NCBI GenBank assembly: GCA_027924585.1
Contig: BSBM01000602.1
Location: 7,315,501 to 7,379,500, forward strand
From: Larix kaempferi
Lineage: Eukaryota; Streptophyta; Pinopsida; Pinales; Pinaceae
Length of the DNA stretch: 64,000 nucleotides
Reading direction: 5' to 3'
Shown here: positions 20,628 through 31,596 of the stretch, one piece after another
How the letters are laid out: every line of letters starts with the position of its first letter
Numbering within the stretch: the stretch's first letter is position 1
Translations under genes and position numbers: made by a program
Notes under the pieces: generated by a model
The model's database searches: none
Seen by the model: the letters and a program-made list of their open reading frames with translations, nothing else
Told to the model about the DNA's origin: nothing

Positions 20628-21949
20628 GCATTTGATGTGGATGGCCAAGAATATGTGGTTGGAGATATCTAGAGGATGTTGAAGAGAAATTGGATGGGAA
20701 GCAAGTGGCAGATGCTGTGGACAACATCATGTCGATTTCTCAAGGAAATTTCCAAGGATTTGGTGTTTTTGATGATGATGAACAGGTCAGCGCTACACAA
20801 TTCGATGACAGAGCAACGGAAAATAACATTGGGCTAGGTGGTCCAACCGGCACACAAGTGGATTCTGTGGCACATATAAATGTGGTCGATGTTTGTCGCA
20901 GTCTAAGCAGCAACAATGACACATTGACAGTGCCAACCCAAGTATCCCAACCATCATGGATGGTAGAGGCCATGATGAACTTGAACAGACACATTGGAGG
21001 TTCCACCAACGATGAAAGCATGAACATGCCTTCACAGCTGGCAGCAATCATACAAGATGATATTTTCCATTTTTATGTTGATGGTGGGTTGATAGAAGAA
21101 TCTAACATAGATAACGAGGATGTAGCCGAAGAATATACTGCAACAGAAGAACCTCTCATAGCAGAAGAACCACTACCATGGAACACACCAAGGCTTGGCC
21201 AATTCCTAAAGTTTCCAGTGGAGAGATTGTCAATGCAAGGACGGCATGGAAAGCTCTGATTGGGCCAGAGTTCACAACTGCTCACTTCATAAGAGTACAT
21301 AAGCCTCTTGGTTGAATCTGAACAAAAGAAACATGCTTTGCAAGAATTAAAACAAAGGAAGAAATATCTTGCAAAGGAAAAGAAGGAACCAAGGATGATT
21401 GCAGCTGGACATCGAGCACAGGAAAGGATTGCAAGGGAGGCTAATCGACAAGAAAAAGAGCACCAGAAGCAATTGGCAAGGCAAGCAAAGGATGCAAGGA
21501 AGGTGCAACAGATGAACCAAAATTATGCAAGAGAAATGGAGGAAAGGAATGTGATGGATGATACTACAAGAACAACCGATGAAAGGAACATGATGGAAGG
21601 ATCATTAGAAGCATTTGCAAATAGTGCACGATTCTACCAGGATCTTATTAACATTCAGATACCTCGCTATAATCAGGCAGGTTTAAACCCCCCCTCTATT
21701 CGTACTAGTACAGGGGCCCATTCCATGTTATCTTATCCAACACCAGCAATTATTCCAGGGGTCCCAAGCACAAGTCATTCCTATGGCTATTCAATTCCTC
21801 CTTGGTTGCATGGAGTAAATTGGCCTCAATTTGTTTCCACCAACCCCACCCATCCTAATCAAACATGCTCGGTAAGGTCACCCTACTTGTCTCAAACTGG
21901 AAACCTGAAAAGAAATGATGGGGAAGGTGATGAACCTCTTGAAGAATAG
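20628..21949 (+). pseudogene. C-terminal region of the DDE transposase, frameshifted
   Basis: The frame changes between about 20630 and 20690. It is then open at 20690-21259 (acidic, with MNLNRHIGGST and a Glu-rich stretch), shifts around 21180-21310 (a piece reading TAWKALIGPEF lies in another frame), and is open again at 21308-21949. The last part starts with a Lys/Glu/Gln-rich segment of about 90 residues, likely coiled coil, then a Pro/Ser/Tyr-rich tail (SYGYSIPPWLHG). A charged coiled coil after the DDE core fits a transposase C-terminus. A separate downstream gene is less likely, because spacing and codon use continue from the core. Confidence 0.6.
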
Positions 21950-22500
21950 GATATCTGGTGTATAGGCTAACCAAATGCTATTTTGATTTCAAGGCATTTT
22001 CTTTTTTTGTAGCCTCAATCAAGCATGATGAGGGCTTGATATAACCTAAAACCTAAGTGATAGTTTTCATACAGACTGCAAATCCTAGGCATTGAGATCT
22101 ACTACAAATCGAGGAATTGTATTGACATCTACTACAAATAGAGGCATTGTATTGACATATACTACAAATAGAGGTATTGTATTTGTATTTCAGTACTATT
22201 AATATAAGTGTCGTTGTTTTATTATAAATGAGCAGGTTTTATTTATTTATGTTTGTTTCCATTCTATGAATGTTGACCATTCCTTCCTGCCTACAAAACA
22301 CAACAGCTACAAAGTCACAAGAACATATTAAGGAAGCTAACAACACAACCACCCAAGAAAGGTAACCATAACACTCACTCTAAAAAAAACATAAATTGGT
22401 ATGTATGGTATCTCTCTCACTTGCATTTTTAGTTTGTTTCATAGTGTTAGTTTTGATGGCTTAAGTTTACTGTTTTAAGTCACAATTTACTTGTTGCCCT
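21950..22500 (+). other. 3' flank of the DDE transposon with a short tandem repeat
   Basis: A 30-bp unit (ACTACAAATAGAGGCATTGT plus ATTGACATCT) occurs about four times at 22095-22190. The rest is A+T-rich with no recognised gene. Confidence 0.6.
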
Positions 22501-22551
22501 CTTTTATTTTAATTCTATGGATATCAATAGGTATCTGGCCATTTTCAACTT

Positions 22552-22860
22552 TGATCTTACATGCACAAACTAGCCAAACAACAGCCTTAAGTACCATATC
22601 TAATTTCCACTTAAACTCAAATCCATAAACAAATGAACATGCACAAACTAGCCAAACAACAGTCTTAAGTACCATCTCTAATTTCCACTTAAACTCAAAT
22701 CCATAAACAAATGAACATGCACAAACTAGCCAAACAAAATTCTTAAGTACCATCTCTAATTTCCACTTAAACTCAAATCCATAAACAAATGAACATGCAC
22801 AAACTAGCCAAACAACACTAATAAGTACCATCTCAAATTTCCACTTAAACTCAAATCCAT
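22552..22860 (+). repeat. 78-bp tandem repeat, about four copies
   Basis: ATGCACAAACTAGCCAAACA recurs at 22561, 22639, 22717 and 22795, exactly 78 bp apart. Because 78 is a multiple of 3, the minus strand gives a long, artificially repetitive open frame (22487-22831). That is a by-product of the period, not evidence of a gene. Confidence 0.9.
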
Positions 22861-23220
22861 AATTAATATTGAGAAAAATTCACTCCATTAATTGTATCAA
22901 ATGCTTATAGTGTGTCAAATGCTTAAATTGTTTACCAACAAATGCTTAAACTGTGTCAAAGTTTATGCATCAGTTCACTACATAAGATTGCAAAGCCATC
23001 AGGAAAGCAAAGACAAACATTCACACTAAACGAGGGGCCATGCCAAATTGCATATCCACAACATTTTCTTCTTTTGCAGCTTCAAACACTAATATAAAGA
23101 TGAATATTAATTTCAAACACCTACTGCTGCAAAATTACCAAAATCTTAGTACAATATTGCTCCCAATAATCCATGCTGCAATAATCTAAGCTAGGACATA
23201 CCAATAATCTACAATAATAT
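22861..23220. other. A+T-rich spacer
   Basis: Contains a short AAATGCTTAAA(C/T)TGT(G/T)-like repeat around 22900-22960. No gene seen. Confidence 0.4.
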
Positions 23221-23236
23221 ACAATAAGCATATCCA

Positions 23237-23405
23237 GAATGCATAACAATATTTCTGCCAGCACTGAAAGCAACCAGCATTCATCCACACAATAAGGCAT
23301 AACAATATTTCTACCAACACGGAAAGAAACCAACATTCATCCACACAATAAGGCATAACATTATTTTTTCCAACACTGAAAGCAACCATCATTCATCCAC
23401 ACAAT
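23237..23405 (+). repeat. 56-bp tandem repeat, three copies
   Basis: TCATCCACACAATA recurs at 23281, 23337 and 23393 (56-bp steps), each preceded by GAAAGnAACCAnCAT. Confidence 0.85.
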
Positions 23406-25109
23406 ATCACATACCATGCCAAATTCCAAAAACCCTCAACCACCACATTTACAAACTATTAACCACATATGCCTAAAAAATATTCACGAATAGAAGCCAA
23501 AAGCCAAATATAAGCTGCAGAAAAACAGATAATATCATACAAAACCCTCCACCGCTAACCCTAAACAAAAAATATTTTAACAAATGTATAATTAACCAAA
23601 AACAAACAGGTGGAAGCCAATTCAAGAAAAGTTCTTTAGTCATTTTTTTCGGACCCTGTCCCAAATTACAATCATGCAGATCCAGAACCATAACAGTGTC
23701 AAGCATTCCAACTGCCCTTAGAACTAAACACACCCAACAAATTTCAACGAGCTGAAAATGGTCAAAAGTAACCAGAACCACAATATACAATTGCAAACTG
23801 TGTTCAACACACCATTTTTCTGGGGCTTCTCCACCATAAAAAACCAGTAACCAGATAGGGTCCAAAAAACATAACAAAACTCACCCATAATCGCAGTTGC
23901 AAACATACCCTGCAAACCTCCTAGCAACCAAATAAATCCACCATATTCTTTTTCAAACATACCTTGCAAACCTCCTCGCAACCAGAGAAACCCTAAAAAC
24001 GAAACAACCAGACAAACCCGTGCCCGAAACATCCAGACAAACCCACTTACGAATACAATTACAATATAGCTAGAAAAACACAAGCAACCACAGAGAAACT
24101 GAGCCAAAGGCTTAATGAAATCATCCATGAAGAGGTGTGGAGTGTTAAGAAACACTGTCGAGATGCTGGTAGGAAACCCTACCCGTTCTAGGATGCAAAT
24201 CAAGACCCGTCGAGGATGCAGATCCGAGGCCCGTCGAACACACAAATCATCATCGCCAACCTCCTCGACCCTGTAGCTAACACAGGATCATGCAGGTACC
24301 GATCCACTCACTACCACCAACAGGGAGAGCAACGCACAGAAGAAATCCCCTACCGAGAAAAGCCACCAGAAGAACAATGCCAGAAGTCGAACCGAACCAA
24401 ATCGAAATGCGAGGAATGCTGCCCAAAACTCCAAGCAGGGCGCGAAGTGTGATTTTCAAAGGGGCTCCATCCATGGGGATGCGGCGTACCACCGTTCCGA
24501 GCGTCCTGCGCAGGAAATGGAGCCCCAGCGGACCAGTACTGGAGTGGTGGAATGGCCACACACCGGCCCCAAGCAAGAATGCATGGGGTGGTGGAGGTGC
24601 CTCGGAAAAATGGCAAAAACCCTAACCTAAACCCGTCAAAAACCCTAAAAAGTCATGTGGCCACCTTCCTGACACGCGGCGCTAGATGTTGGACGTATGT
24701 TGTATGAAAAAGTGTGGTTGCCATGTGTCCTCCGACGTGGTGGAGTGGACCCCGCACCACAATTGGCATCCCTCCCCTAGATAAATGAATAAACGACTAG
24801 AGAAAAAGGGGGTCAGGGCCATGGCGTGTTTCATCCCCCCACCTGAAGATTTGCGGGGACTCGAGGCCGGAAGCCCCCGAGAAAACATTTTTGGCCCCTT
24901 TTTTGGTATGTGTTGTTGTGTAAAGACGATGATTGAAAGGAGATTATGGCACTAGATTTTGACCTAAGCTAGTGAGACATGGTTTATAGTCTCTGGATTT
25001 GGACTAAAACAAAAGGCTTCGGCTGACGCATTGAGGATGGAGCGACCCGTCACCGTTGCTCTATTGTTGTTTGCAGAGTTTAACTATTGTTTATAGTGGT
25101 CTAGCTGCC
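23406..25109. other. Unassigned region with a G+C-rich core
   Basis: A 51-bp segment around AAACCTCCTnGCAACCA is duplicated near 23910 and 23960. From about 24190 to 24900 base composition shifts to G+C-rich, unlike its neighbours. Long overlapping open frames exist on both strands here, as G+C richness alone would produce; none resembles a known family. The right end of the DDE transposon probably lies in this interval, but no terminal inverted repeat could be matched. Confidence 0.4.
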
Positions 25110-25940
25110 AGAAGGACCATCAAGAAGCAGCGTGGATATTCTCAGCTGGTGTGAGCAGAGAGTCTATGGAGCTGCATGTGTGAAGAAGCTAGCCCGTTCT
25201 AGGAAGGTAGCGTGAAGGTAAAAGAAACCCTAGCCGCAAGTGTGTGAAGAAATCCATTGCGTGAAAGGAAGGGTCTGCAAGATCACTGCACATAAAGAAA
25301 GTAGCCGCGTGAGTGAGATGAAGCTTTTGTTTGCTGGCATAGAAGGGAGGTTGAAACCCTATTAGAGTTGTGTGAAGGGAAGAGACACCGCATAGAAGAA
25401 GAATGCAAGCGTGAGTGAATCTATGGGGACCCACGATCTCCAACGACAGATCTGGAGATTGAGAAAAAATTTCTAAGATCTCGTGCACAAGAGAATCTCC
25501 ATCTTCGGCCTTGGTTGGGACACTACATTGGAAGCTCTGAAGTATGTTCTCCCTCAATAAGGCGAGTTGGAACAATGCATAGTGATACGAAAAAATCAAA
25601 ACAAGAATGGTGGGGGGAATGACACGAGGAATGGGCCCTCTACTTGTTGCACCAAGAGGAGTGAGGTGCTCTACAGCCCAATATGGGGGAGATGTTGTAA
25701 TGTAACATAATGTTACCAAAAATAAAAAGTAATTAAAAAAATCTATGTCGGCTCATAAAATATAAAATTAAAACTTAAACATGGATCTATCAAATAAGAG
25801 AGCGATCAAATTTCTTGGTTTAAGATTTTTTTTTTTAAATTACACCTAAATAAATTGGATCCCTCTCAGTGCTTGATACATCAGGGTTTAAGATGAATCT
25901 ATGCTGGTAATTAATGTTGAAAATCATCATAAGATGTATG
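25110..25940 (+). mobile_element. Leader-like segment X, copy 1, of a non-autonomous retroelement family
   Basis: Starts ACCATCAAGAAGCAGCGTGG and is repeated at about 27640-28450 with many substitutions and small indels. Both copies include a GGGGGAGA purine run (about 25685 and 28210) and end AAAATCATCATAAGATG. A 176-codon open frame on the minus strand (25189-25719) is only partly open in the second copy and matches no family known to me, so it is not called as a gene. Confidence 0.6.
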
Positions 25941-26427
25941 CGATGCTGGATAGGTTGATTGATGGGTTCAGATGCAAAGGACCATGCGTGGATGATGAAC
26001 AATTGAGCACCATGACGAGAATTCAAAGAGGCATTTCCATGGGGTTTGAAGGTTGAAGAGTAACCACATAACTACTGAGGTTTCCCTCCATGTTGGTGCC
26101 ATCGACATATGTGTATGTGAACGACAAAGAACAAGTGGCGTAAGTACTTGATGTGTGCGGTAGGTGTAGAGAGTCCAAACTACATGCACAAGTTGCAAGT
26201 GACGTGACAATAAGTGAGACTTCTCACATTTTGACCTCACCAATGTCAACCACATTGAACAAATTATATGTGGTCAATTCTAGATTGGAGGGCATGGATA
26301 TTTGCTTGTCAAGGAGTGGGAAAGGAGTATCCGATTGAGGCAACATTGAAGTCAAGCAATGGCGAGAGGATGTTGGTTTTGGTAGATTGTGGGGGTAAGT
26401 GGAATTATAGTAACAACAACAATTATA

Positions 26428-26470
<43 letters not shown>

Positions 26471-26678
26471 GGGAATATGGATGTAATATTTGGTTAGGCA
26501 TGTGTATCCTCATCAACTCACCAGTAAAGTCCAGATGTATAACTAGGTGATAGGGGGGCACCCCTAGTAACTCACCGGTAAGTCATGTAGACCTAGGTGA
26601 TAGGGGGAATGCGAGATTCCTCGGTTAAAACATTGAGGGGGGTTGGTGATTACTCCAAGTCAAATTTAAAAGGGAGAT
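25941..26678 (+). mobile_element. Internal segment (Int), copy 1
   Basis: Shared blocks in fixed order are: a CATGGGTTCAGATGCAA block, TTTGAAGGTTGA(A)GAGTAACC, CCATCGACATAnGTGTATGTG, ACTTCTCnCATTTTGA, AAGGAGTGGGAAAGGAGTAT, GGGGGTAAGTGGAATTATAG, and finally TTTAAAAGGGAGAT, a purine tract before the LTR. Further copies lie at 27031-27428 (truncated), 28455-28699 plus 30016-30550 (split by a solo LTR) and 30906-31596. The last block fits a polypurine tract. No protein family was recognised. Confidence 0.65.
26428..26466 (+). repeat. (TA)n/(TGTA)n microsatellite
   Basis: A run of TA dinucleotides followed by about eight GTAT tetranucleotides. The equivalent position in the third Int copy (30238-30309) has TA runs and a tandem 48-bp duplication of GGGGGTAAGTGGAATTATAG...AATA. 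Confidence 0.95.
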
Positions 26679-27030
26679 TGTTAAGTTAACCTTAACTCGG
26701 TAGATGAGTCATTAATCTAATCCCGGTTTAGGTCAAAGTAGGTGGTTTTTTGGGCCCATGATATTGGCCCAAGGTATTGCATGTAATGAAGCCTATAAAA
26801 AGGCTCGGAATACTCCATTGTAATGTGGCCAGGAGATGAGCGGGTGATCTCACTTGGCTTGGCTAGACTGGTTTTTGTTAAGGCTAATGAAGATCTCCGT
26901 TGATGCTGGCTTTTCCCCTCATAGGGTTTTCAAGGGAAATTGTGTGTTCATGTTGCTATGGTTATTTTGATTATTATTGTTCTCTCATTATATGCATGCT
27001 ACTGTAATCCTAAAATTAGATACATTGATG
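26679..27030 (+). mobile_element. Short LTR copy L1 (~345 bp)
   Basis: Starts TGTTAAGTTAACC after a purine tract, contains TATAAAAAGG (about 26795), and ends in the block CCTAAAATTAGATACATTGATGG. It is parallel to L2 (30551), L3 (31597) and the fragment at 6611. The exact 3' end is uncertain because no standard tRNA primer-binding site follows. The size and absence of coding capacity suggest a TRIM-like family. Confidence 0.65.
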
Positions 27031-27428
27031 GAAGATGCGATGCATGACAGGTTGAGTCATGGGTTCAGATGCAATGATGCACAATTGAGAACCATGACGA
27101 GAATTTAGAGAGGCACTGTCGTGAGGTTTGAAGGTTGAAGAGTATCCACATCACTAATGAGGTTTACCTCCATGTTGGTACCATCGACATACGTGTATGT
27201 GAATGACAGAGAACAAGTGATGTAAGTACTTGAGATGTGTGCTAGTGCATGGTGTAGAGATCCTAGACTACATGCATGAGTTGCAAGTTGCAGATCATGT
27301 GCCAATGCGCGAGACTTCTCGCATTTTGACCTCACCAATGTCAATCACATTGAACAAATTATATGTGGTAAATCCTAGACTAGAGGGCATGTAAATTTTC
27401 TTTTAAAGGAGTGGGAAAGGCGTATCTG
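27031..27428 (+). mobile_element. Internal segment, copy 2, truncated
   Basis: Follows L1 directly and parallels 30906-31300. It stops inside the AAGGAGTGGGAAAGG block, where a TGTTGGATT sequence begins. Confidence 0.6.
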
Positions 27429-27635
27429 TTGGATTTTGTGCAACTTCGGAAGATATTATTTATTGTATTTCATTGTACTTGATTGTACCTCCTAAGGGAG
27501 ATGAAAACAATGTAATTAATTATGTAATCACATGAAAGAATCAATGTAAACCTTGGGGTGAAAAGAAGCAAAAGAAAAATATTAAAATTAAAATTATGTA
27601 ATCACATGAAAGAAACAATGTATACCTTGGGGTGA
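27429..27635 (+). mobile_element. Partial LTR-like insertion
   Basis: Starts TGTTGGATTTTGTGCAACTT and includes TACCTCCTAAGGGAGA, resembling the opening of the LTR at 34891 (TGTTGGAAATAGTGCCACTT...TACCTCCTATGGGAGA). A 30-bp segment (TTATGTAATCACATGAAAGAA plus following) is present twice. No far end was found, so the insertion is truncated or recombined. Confidence 0.45.
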
Positions 27636-28450
27636 AGGGCCATCAAGAAGCAGCGTGGAGATTCTCAGCTAGTGTGCGCAGAGAGTCTATGGATCTTCCT
27701 GTGTGAAGAAGCTATCTCGTGGTAGGCAGGCAGCATTAAGGTAAAAGAAACCCTATCCGCAAGTGTGTGAAGAAATCCATTGCGTAAAAGGAAGGGTCTG
27801 CAAGATCACTGCACATAAAGAAAGTAGTCGCGTGAGTGAGATGAAGCTTGTGTTTGCTAGCATAGAAGGGAGGTTGAAACCCTAGTAGAGTTGTGTGAAG
27901 GGAAGAGACACTGCATAGAAGAAGAATGCACGCATGAGTGAAACTATGGGGACCCACGATCTCGAGCGGCAGATCTGGAGATTAAGCAAAAGTTTCTAAG
28001 ATCTCGTGCACAAGAAAATTTCCATCTTCGGCCTTGGCTGGGACACTACGTTGGAAGCTTTGAAGTTTGTTCTCCCTCAATAAAGCGAGTTGGAACAATG
28101 CACATTGATACAAAAAAATCAAAAGAAGAATGATGTGGGGAATGCCATGAGGAATGGGCCCTCTACTTGTTGCAGTGAGAGGAGCGAGGTGCTCTACAGC
28201 CCAGTATGGGGGAGACGTCGTAACATAACTCTACCAAAAATATAAAGTAATTGAAAAAATCTATGTCAGCTCATAAAATAAAAAAATTAAAACTTAAACA
28301 TGGATCTATCAGAGATGGATCAAATTTCTTGGTTTAAGCTTAAAAAAAAATACACCTAAATAAATTGGATCCCTCTCAGTGCTTGATAGATATGGGTTTA
28401 AGATGGATCTATGCTGGTAATTAATGTTGAAAATCATCATAAGATGGATG
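27636..28450 (+). mobile_element. Leader-like segment X, copy 2
   Basis: Parallel to 25110-25940 throughout, including GTAAAAGAAACCCTA(G/T)CCGC and the CATGGATCTATC block near its end. It joins to Int copy 3. Confidence 0.6.
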
Positions 28451-28454
28451 TGAT

Positions 28455-28699
28455 GCAAGAGAGGTTGAGTCATGGGTTTAGATGCAAAGGATGATGAACA
28501 ATTGAGCACCACGACGAGAATTCAGAGAGGCATTGCCATGGGGTTTGAAGGTTGAAGAGTAACACATCACTGCCGAGGTTTCCCTCCATGTTGGTGCCAT
28601 CGACATATGTGTATGTGAACGACAAAGAACAAGTGGCGTAAGTAATTGATGTGTGTGGTAGTGCATGGTGTAGAGAGCCCAAACTACATGCACAAGTTG
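28455..28699 (+). mobile_element. Internal segment, copy 3, 5' part
   Basis: Parallel to the start of Int copy 1 and interrupted by the solo LTR. It resumes at 30016. Confidence 0.6.
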
Positions 28700-28704
28700 C
28701 AAGT
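28700..28704 (+). repeat. Target-site duplication CAAGT, left copy
   Basis: Identical to 30011-30015. The uninterrupted family sequence at about 26190 has a single CAAGT here. Confidence 0.85.
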
Positions 28705-30010
28705 TGTTGGGTCACTGATTTGTCCCTGTTTTCATTACTTATCAACACCTATTTCATCCATCTTCTTCCTATTATTATCCATTTATCATTCCATTTTCCA
28801 TCCATTTGTTGTAACTGCACGTAAAATACAATATTACTTCCATTGATGCTTTAGTGGTTAATCATGATTATTTTCCTTTATTTTTTATGAATTGAAGACT
28901 ATTATGCATAATTTTACCGATGATGGTTTATGGAGTGATTTTTCATATTAGCAGCAGTAGCAGCCATGGTTCAAACCTTTAAAGTTGGCATGCTAGCACA
29001 CGTCCACATGAAGATTCACGACATGGTTTCATTCCTAGGAATTATTATGTGGACTTGTGATTTCAATTCATGCCCAAGTCCAACATGGCAGCCTCCAGCT
29101 CATGATCAAATGGCCTTAACCAAAAACGTGTGCCAAATAAGAACACATTGATTTCAATCACGATTTGCGGGCAGATGAAGACGAATCTCGAAAATATGGG
29201 ACATGGGTTTTGTGCATAACGACCCCAATTGCCTAAATTGTGTGGAAATCGCCAAACAAAGCCACAGTTTGAGATGTACAACTGGTTTTCTAAGCATGTA
29301 ATTCTCATCTTTACTGTTCCGGTCGGTTTTACAAATTAGCAATTGGTTGAAACAGATCACAAGTTGGGGATTCGGTTTCTCATTCTCCTAACAGGATTTT
29401 ATGTATAAATATGTAATCATTCTGATGTATTGAAGAGAGGAGAGAAAGCAATTTTATGCTGTAGAATTTGATCCAAAATCTGATATAAGAATTTCATTCT
29501 GATAATACATGTTGGCAGTTTCTTAATTCTGGGGTTGTAGAATTTCATTGTGGAGATCCAGCTTTGCTCAGTGGAAGAAGGGCCATCTTCCCTGAGCAGA
29601 TGTTGATGGTGTTGATTGTAGTTGTGTAGATTTTTTATCATTTAGGTCATGCTTTCATTCATTAGATTTATCATAGTTGTTTTCCTATTAATTCGTTTGA
29701 TAGATCGTTGGCCAACATAGCATTTCTTTTACATTTATGCAATTAGATCTTACTTCATAAGAGTTGATTTTGTTTTAAGTTAGATTTACATTGTGATTTT
29801 ATGAATAGGTTTGAGGTTTGATTTATTTTCAATAAGGCGTGATCTAGTTTACAAAGAGTTTTGATTTCATACCAATAGATAACAGTGTCAAGTAGAAATT
29901 GTGCTTACATATATCTTGCACAATAGCTTTGAAATAAAAGACTTCCTCGGGTTGATAATTTATGTTATGGTAGTATCAGTTGTTTAATTAGACAATTAAT
30001 CCAACCAACA
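28705..30010 (+). mobile_element. Solo LTR, 1306 bp
   Basis: Opens TGTTGGGTCAC and closes AATCCAACCAACA, giving a perfect 6-bp terminal inverted repeat (TGTTGG/CCAACA), and is flanked by CAAGT duplications. A TATA box lies at 29404-29411. It has no internal region and no partner LTR, as expected after unequal recombination between the two LTRs of a full element. The parent family could not be assigned, and orientation is inferred from the TATA box. Short open frames inside it match nothing. Confidence 0.85.
29404..29411 (+). promoter_or_regulatory. TATA box of the solo LTR
   Basis: TATAAATA sits about 700 bp into the LTR, followed by a GAAGAGAGGAGAGAAAGC stretch typical of an LTR transcript start region. 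Confidence 0.5.
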
Positions 30011-30015
30011 CAAGT
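30011..30015 (+). repeat. Target-site duplication CAAGT, right copy
   Basis: Matches 28700-28704. The Int sequence resumes directly after it. Confidence 0.85.
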
Positions 30016-30273
30016 GGCATGACAATAAGCGATACTTCTCGCATTTTGAGCTCACCAATGTCAATCACATTGAACAGATTATATGTGGTCAATCCTAGAT
30101 TGGAAGGCATGGATATTTGCTTTTCAAGGAGTGGGAAAGGAGTATCTGATTGAGGCAACATTGAATTCAAGCAATGGCGAGAGGATGGTGGCTTTGGTAG
30201 AATGTGGGGGTAAGTGGAATTATAGTAACAACAACAATAATATATATATATATGGGGGTAAGTGGAATTATAG

Positions 30274-30307
<34 letters not shown>

Positions 30308-30550
30308 GTATAATTACTTTGGAGTTGAAATTATATGTAAATGGGAATATGGATGTAAGATCCCGTTAGGCATGCGTACCCTCATCAACTCACTAGTAAA
30401 GTCCAGATGTATACCTAGGTGATGGGGGGAACCCCTAGTAACTCATTCGTAAGTCATGTAGACCTAGGTGATAGGGGGGAATGCGAGATTCCTCGGTTAA
30501 AACATTTAGGGGGGTTGGTGATTACTCCAAGTCAAGTTTAAAAGGGAGAT
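30016..30550 (+). mobile_element. Internal segment, copy 3, 3' part
   Basis: Continues from 28699 after removal of the solo LTR. Includes the TA-rich microsatellite with the 48-bp tandem duplication and ends in the purine tract TTTAAAAGGGAGAT. Confidence 0.6.
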
Positions 30551-30905
30551 TGTTAAGTTAACCTTAACTCAGTAGATGAGTTATTAAGCTAAAATTGGTT
30601 TATGTCAAAGTAGGTGGTTTTTTGGGCCCATGATATTGGCCCAAGGTATTGCATGTAATGAAGCCTATAAAAAGGCTCGACATACTCCATTGTAATGTGG
30701 CCAAAAGATGAGCGGATGACCTCACTTGGCTCGGCTAGACCGGTTTTTGACAAGGGTAATGAAGATCTCCATTGATGCTGGCTTTTCCCCTCATGTGGTT
30801 TTCGAGGGTAAATTGTGTGTTCATGTTTCTATGGTTATTTTGATTATTATTGTTCTCTCATTATATGCATGCTACTTTAATCCTAAAATTAGATACATTG
30901 ATGGA
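30551..30905 (+). mobile_element. Short LTR copy L2
   Basis: TGTTAAGTTAACCTTAACTC start, TATAAAAAGGCTCG in the middle, and the CCTAAAATTAGATACATTGATGG block at the end, as in L1. Confidence 0.65.
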
Positions 30906-31596
30906 AGATGCGATGCAGGAGAGGTTGACTCATGGGTTCAGATGCAATGATGCACAATCGAGCACCATGACAAAAATTTAGAGAGGCATTGCCGTGGGGT
31001 TTGAAGGTTGACGAGTAACCACATCACTACTGAAGTTTCCTCCAAGTTGGTACCATCGACATACGTGTATGTGAATGACAGAGAACAAGTGGTGTAAGTA
31101 CTTGAAATGTGTGCTAGTGCATGGTGTAGAGATCCCAGACTACATGCACGAGTTGCAAGTTGCAGATCACGTGCCAATGAGCGAGACTTCTCGCATTTTG
31201 ACCTCACCAATGCCGATCACATTCAACAGATTATATGTGGTCAATCCTATATTGGAGGGCATGGGTATTTGCTTATCAAGGAGTGGGAAAGGAGTATTTG
31301 ATTGAGGCAACCTTGGAGTTAAGCAATGGCATTGGCGAGAGGATGGTGGCATTGGTAGATAGCTGGGGTAATTGGAATTATAGTAATAACAATAACTAAT
31401 ATATATATATATACTTTAGAGTTGAAATTATGTGTAAATGGGAATACAGATGTAAGATCTAGTTAGACATGCATACCCTTGGTAACTCACCTGTAAAGTC
31501 CAAATGTAGACCTACGTGATGGGTCGCATGCAAGATTCCTTGATTAAAACATTGAGGGGGGTTGGTGATTACTACAAGTCATGTTTAAAGGGGTAC
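30906..31596 (+). mobile_element. Internal segment, copy 4
   Basis: Lies between L2 and L3, so L2-Int-L3 (30551-31960) has the layout of one complete ~1.4-kb LTR-Int-LTR element. No coding sequence was recognised. The stretch before L3 is less purine-rich (AAAGGGGTAC) than in the other copies. Confidence 0.6.

Noticed and set aside
22487-22831. 114-codon minus-strand frame with repeated WLVCACSFVYGFEF
   Set aside because: Pure by-product of the 78-bp tandem repeat, whose period is a multiple of three.
23724-24245. 173-codon hydrophobic minus-strand frame
   Set aside because: Contains a duplicated segment (GGLQGMF twice) from a 51-bp DNA duplication, shows no family motif, and has no conserved start context.
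24216-24625. Overlapping open frames on both strands in the G+C-rich block
   Set aside because: G+C richness reduces stop codons on both strands; none of the frames resembles a known protein.
25189-25719. 176-codon open frame on the minus strand
   Set aside because: It lies in the leader-like segment X; the second copy (27640-28450) keeps only part of it open, and it has no recognised motif. Treated as chance opening in repeat DNA.
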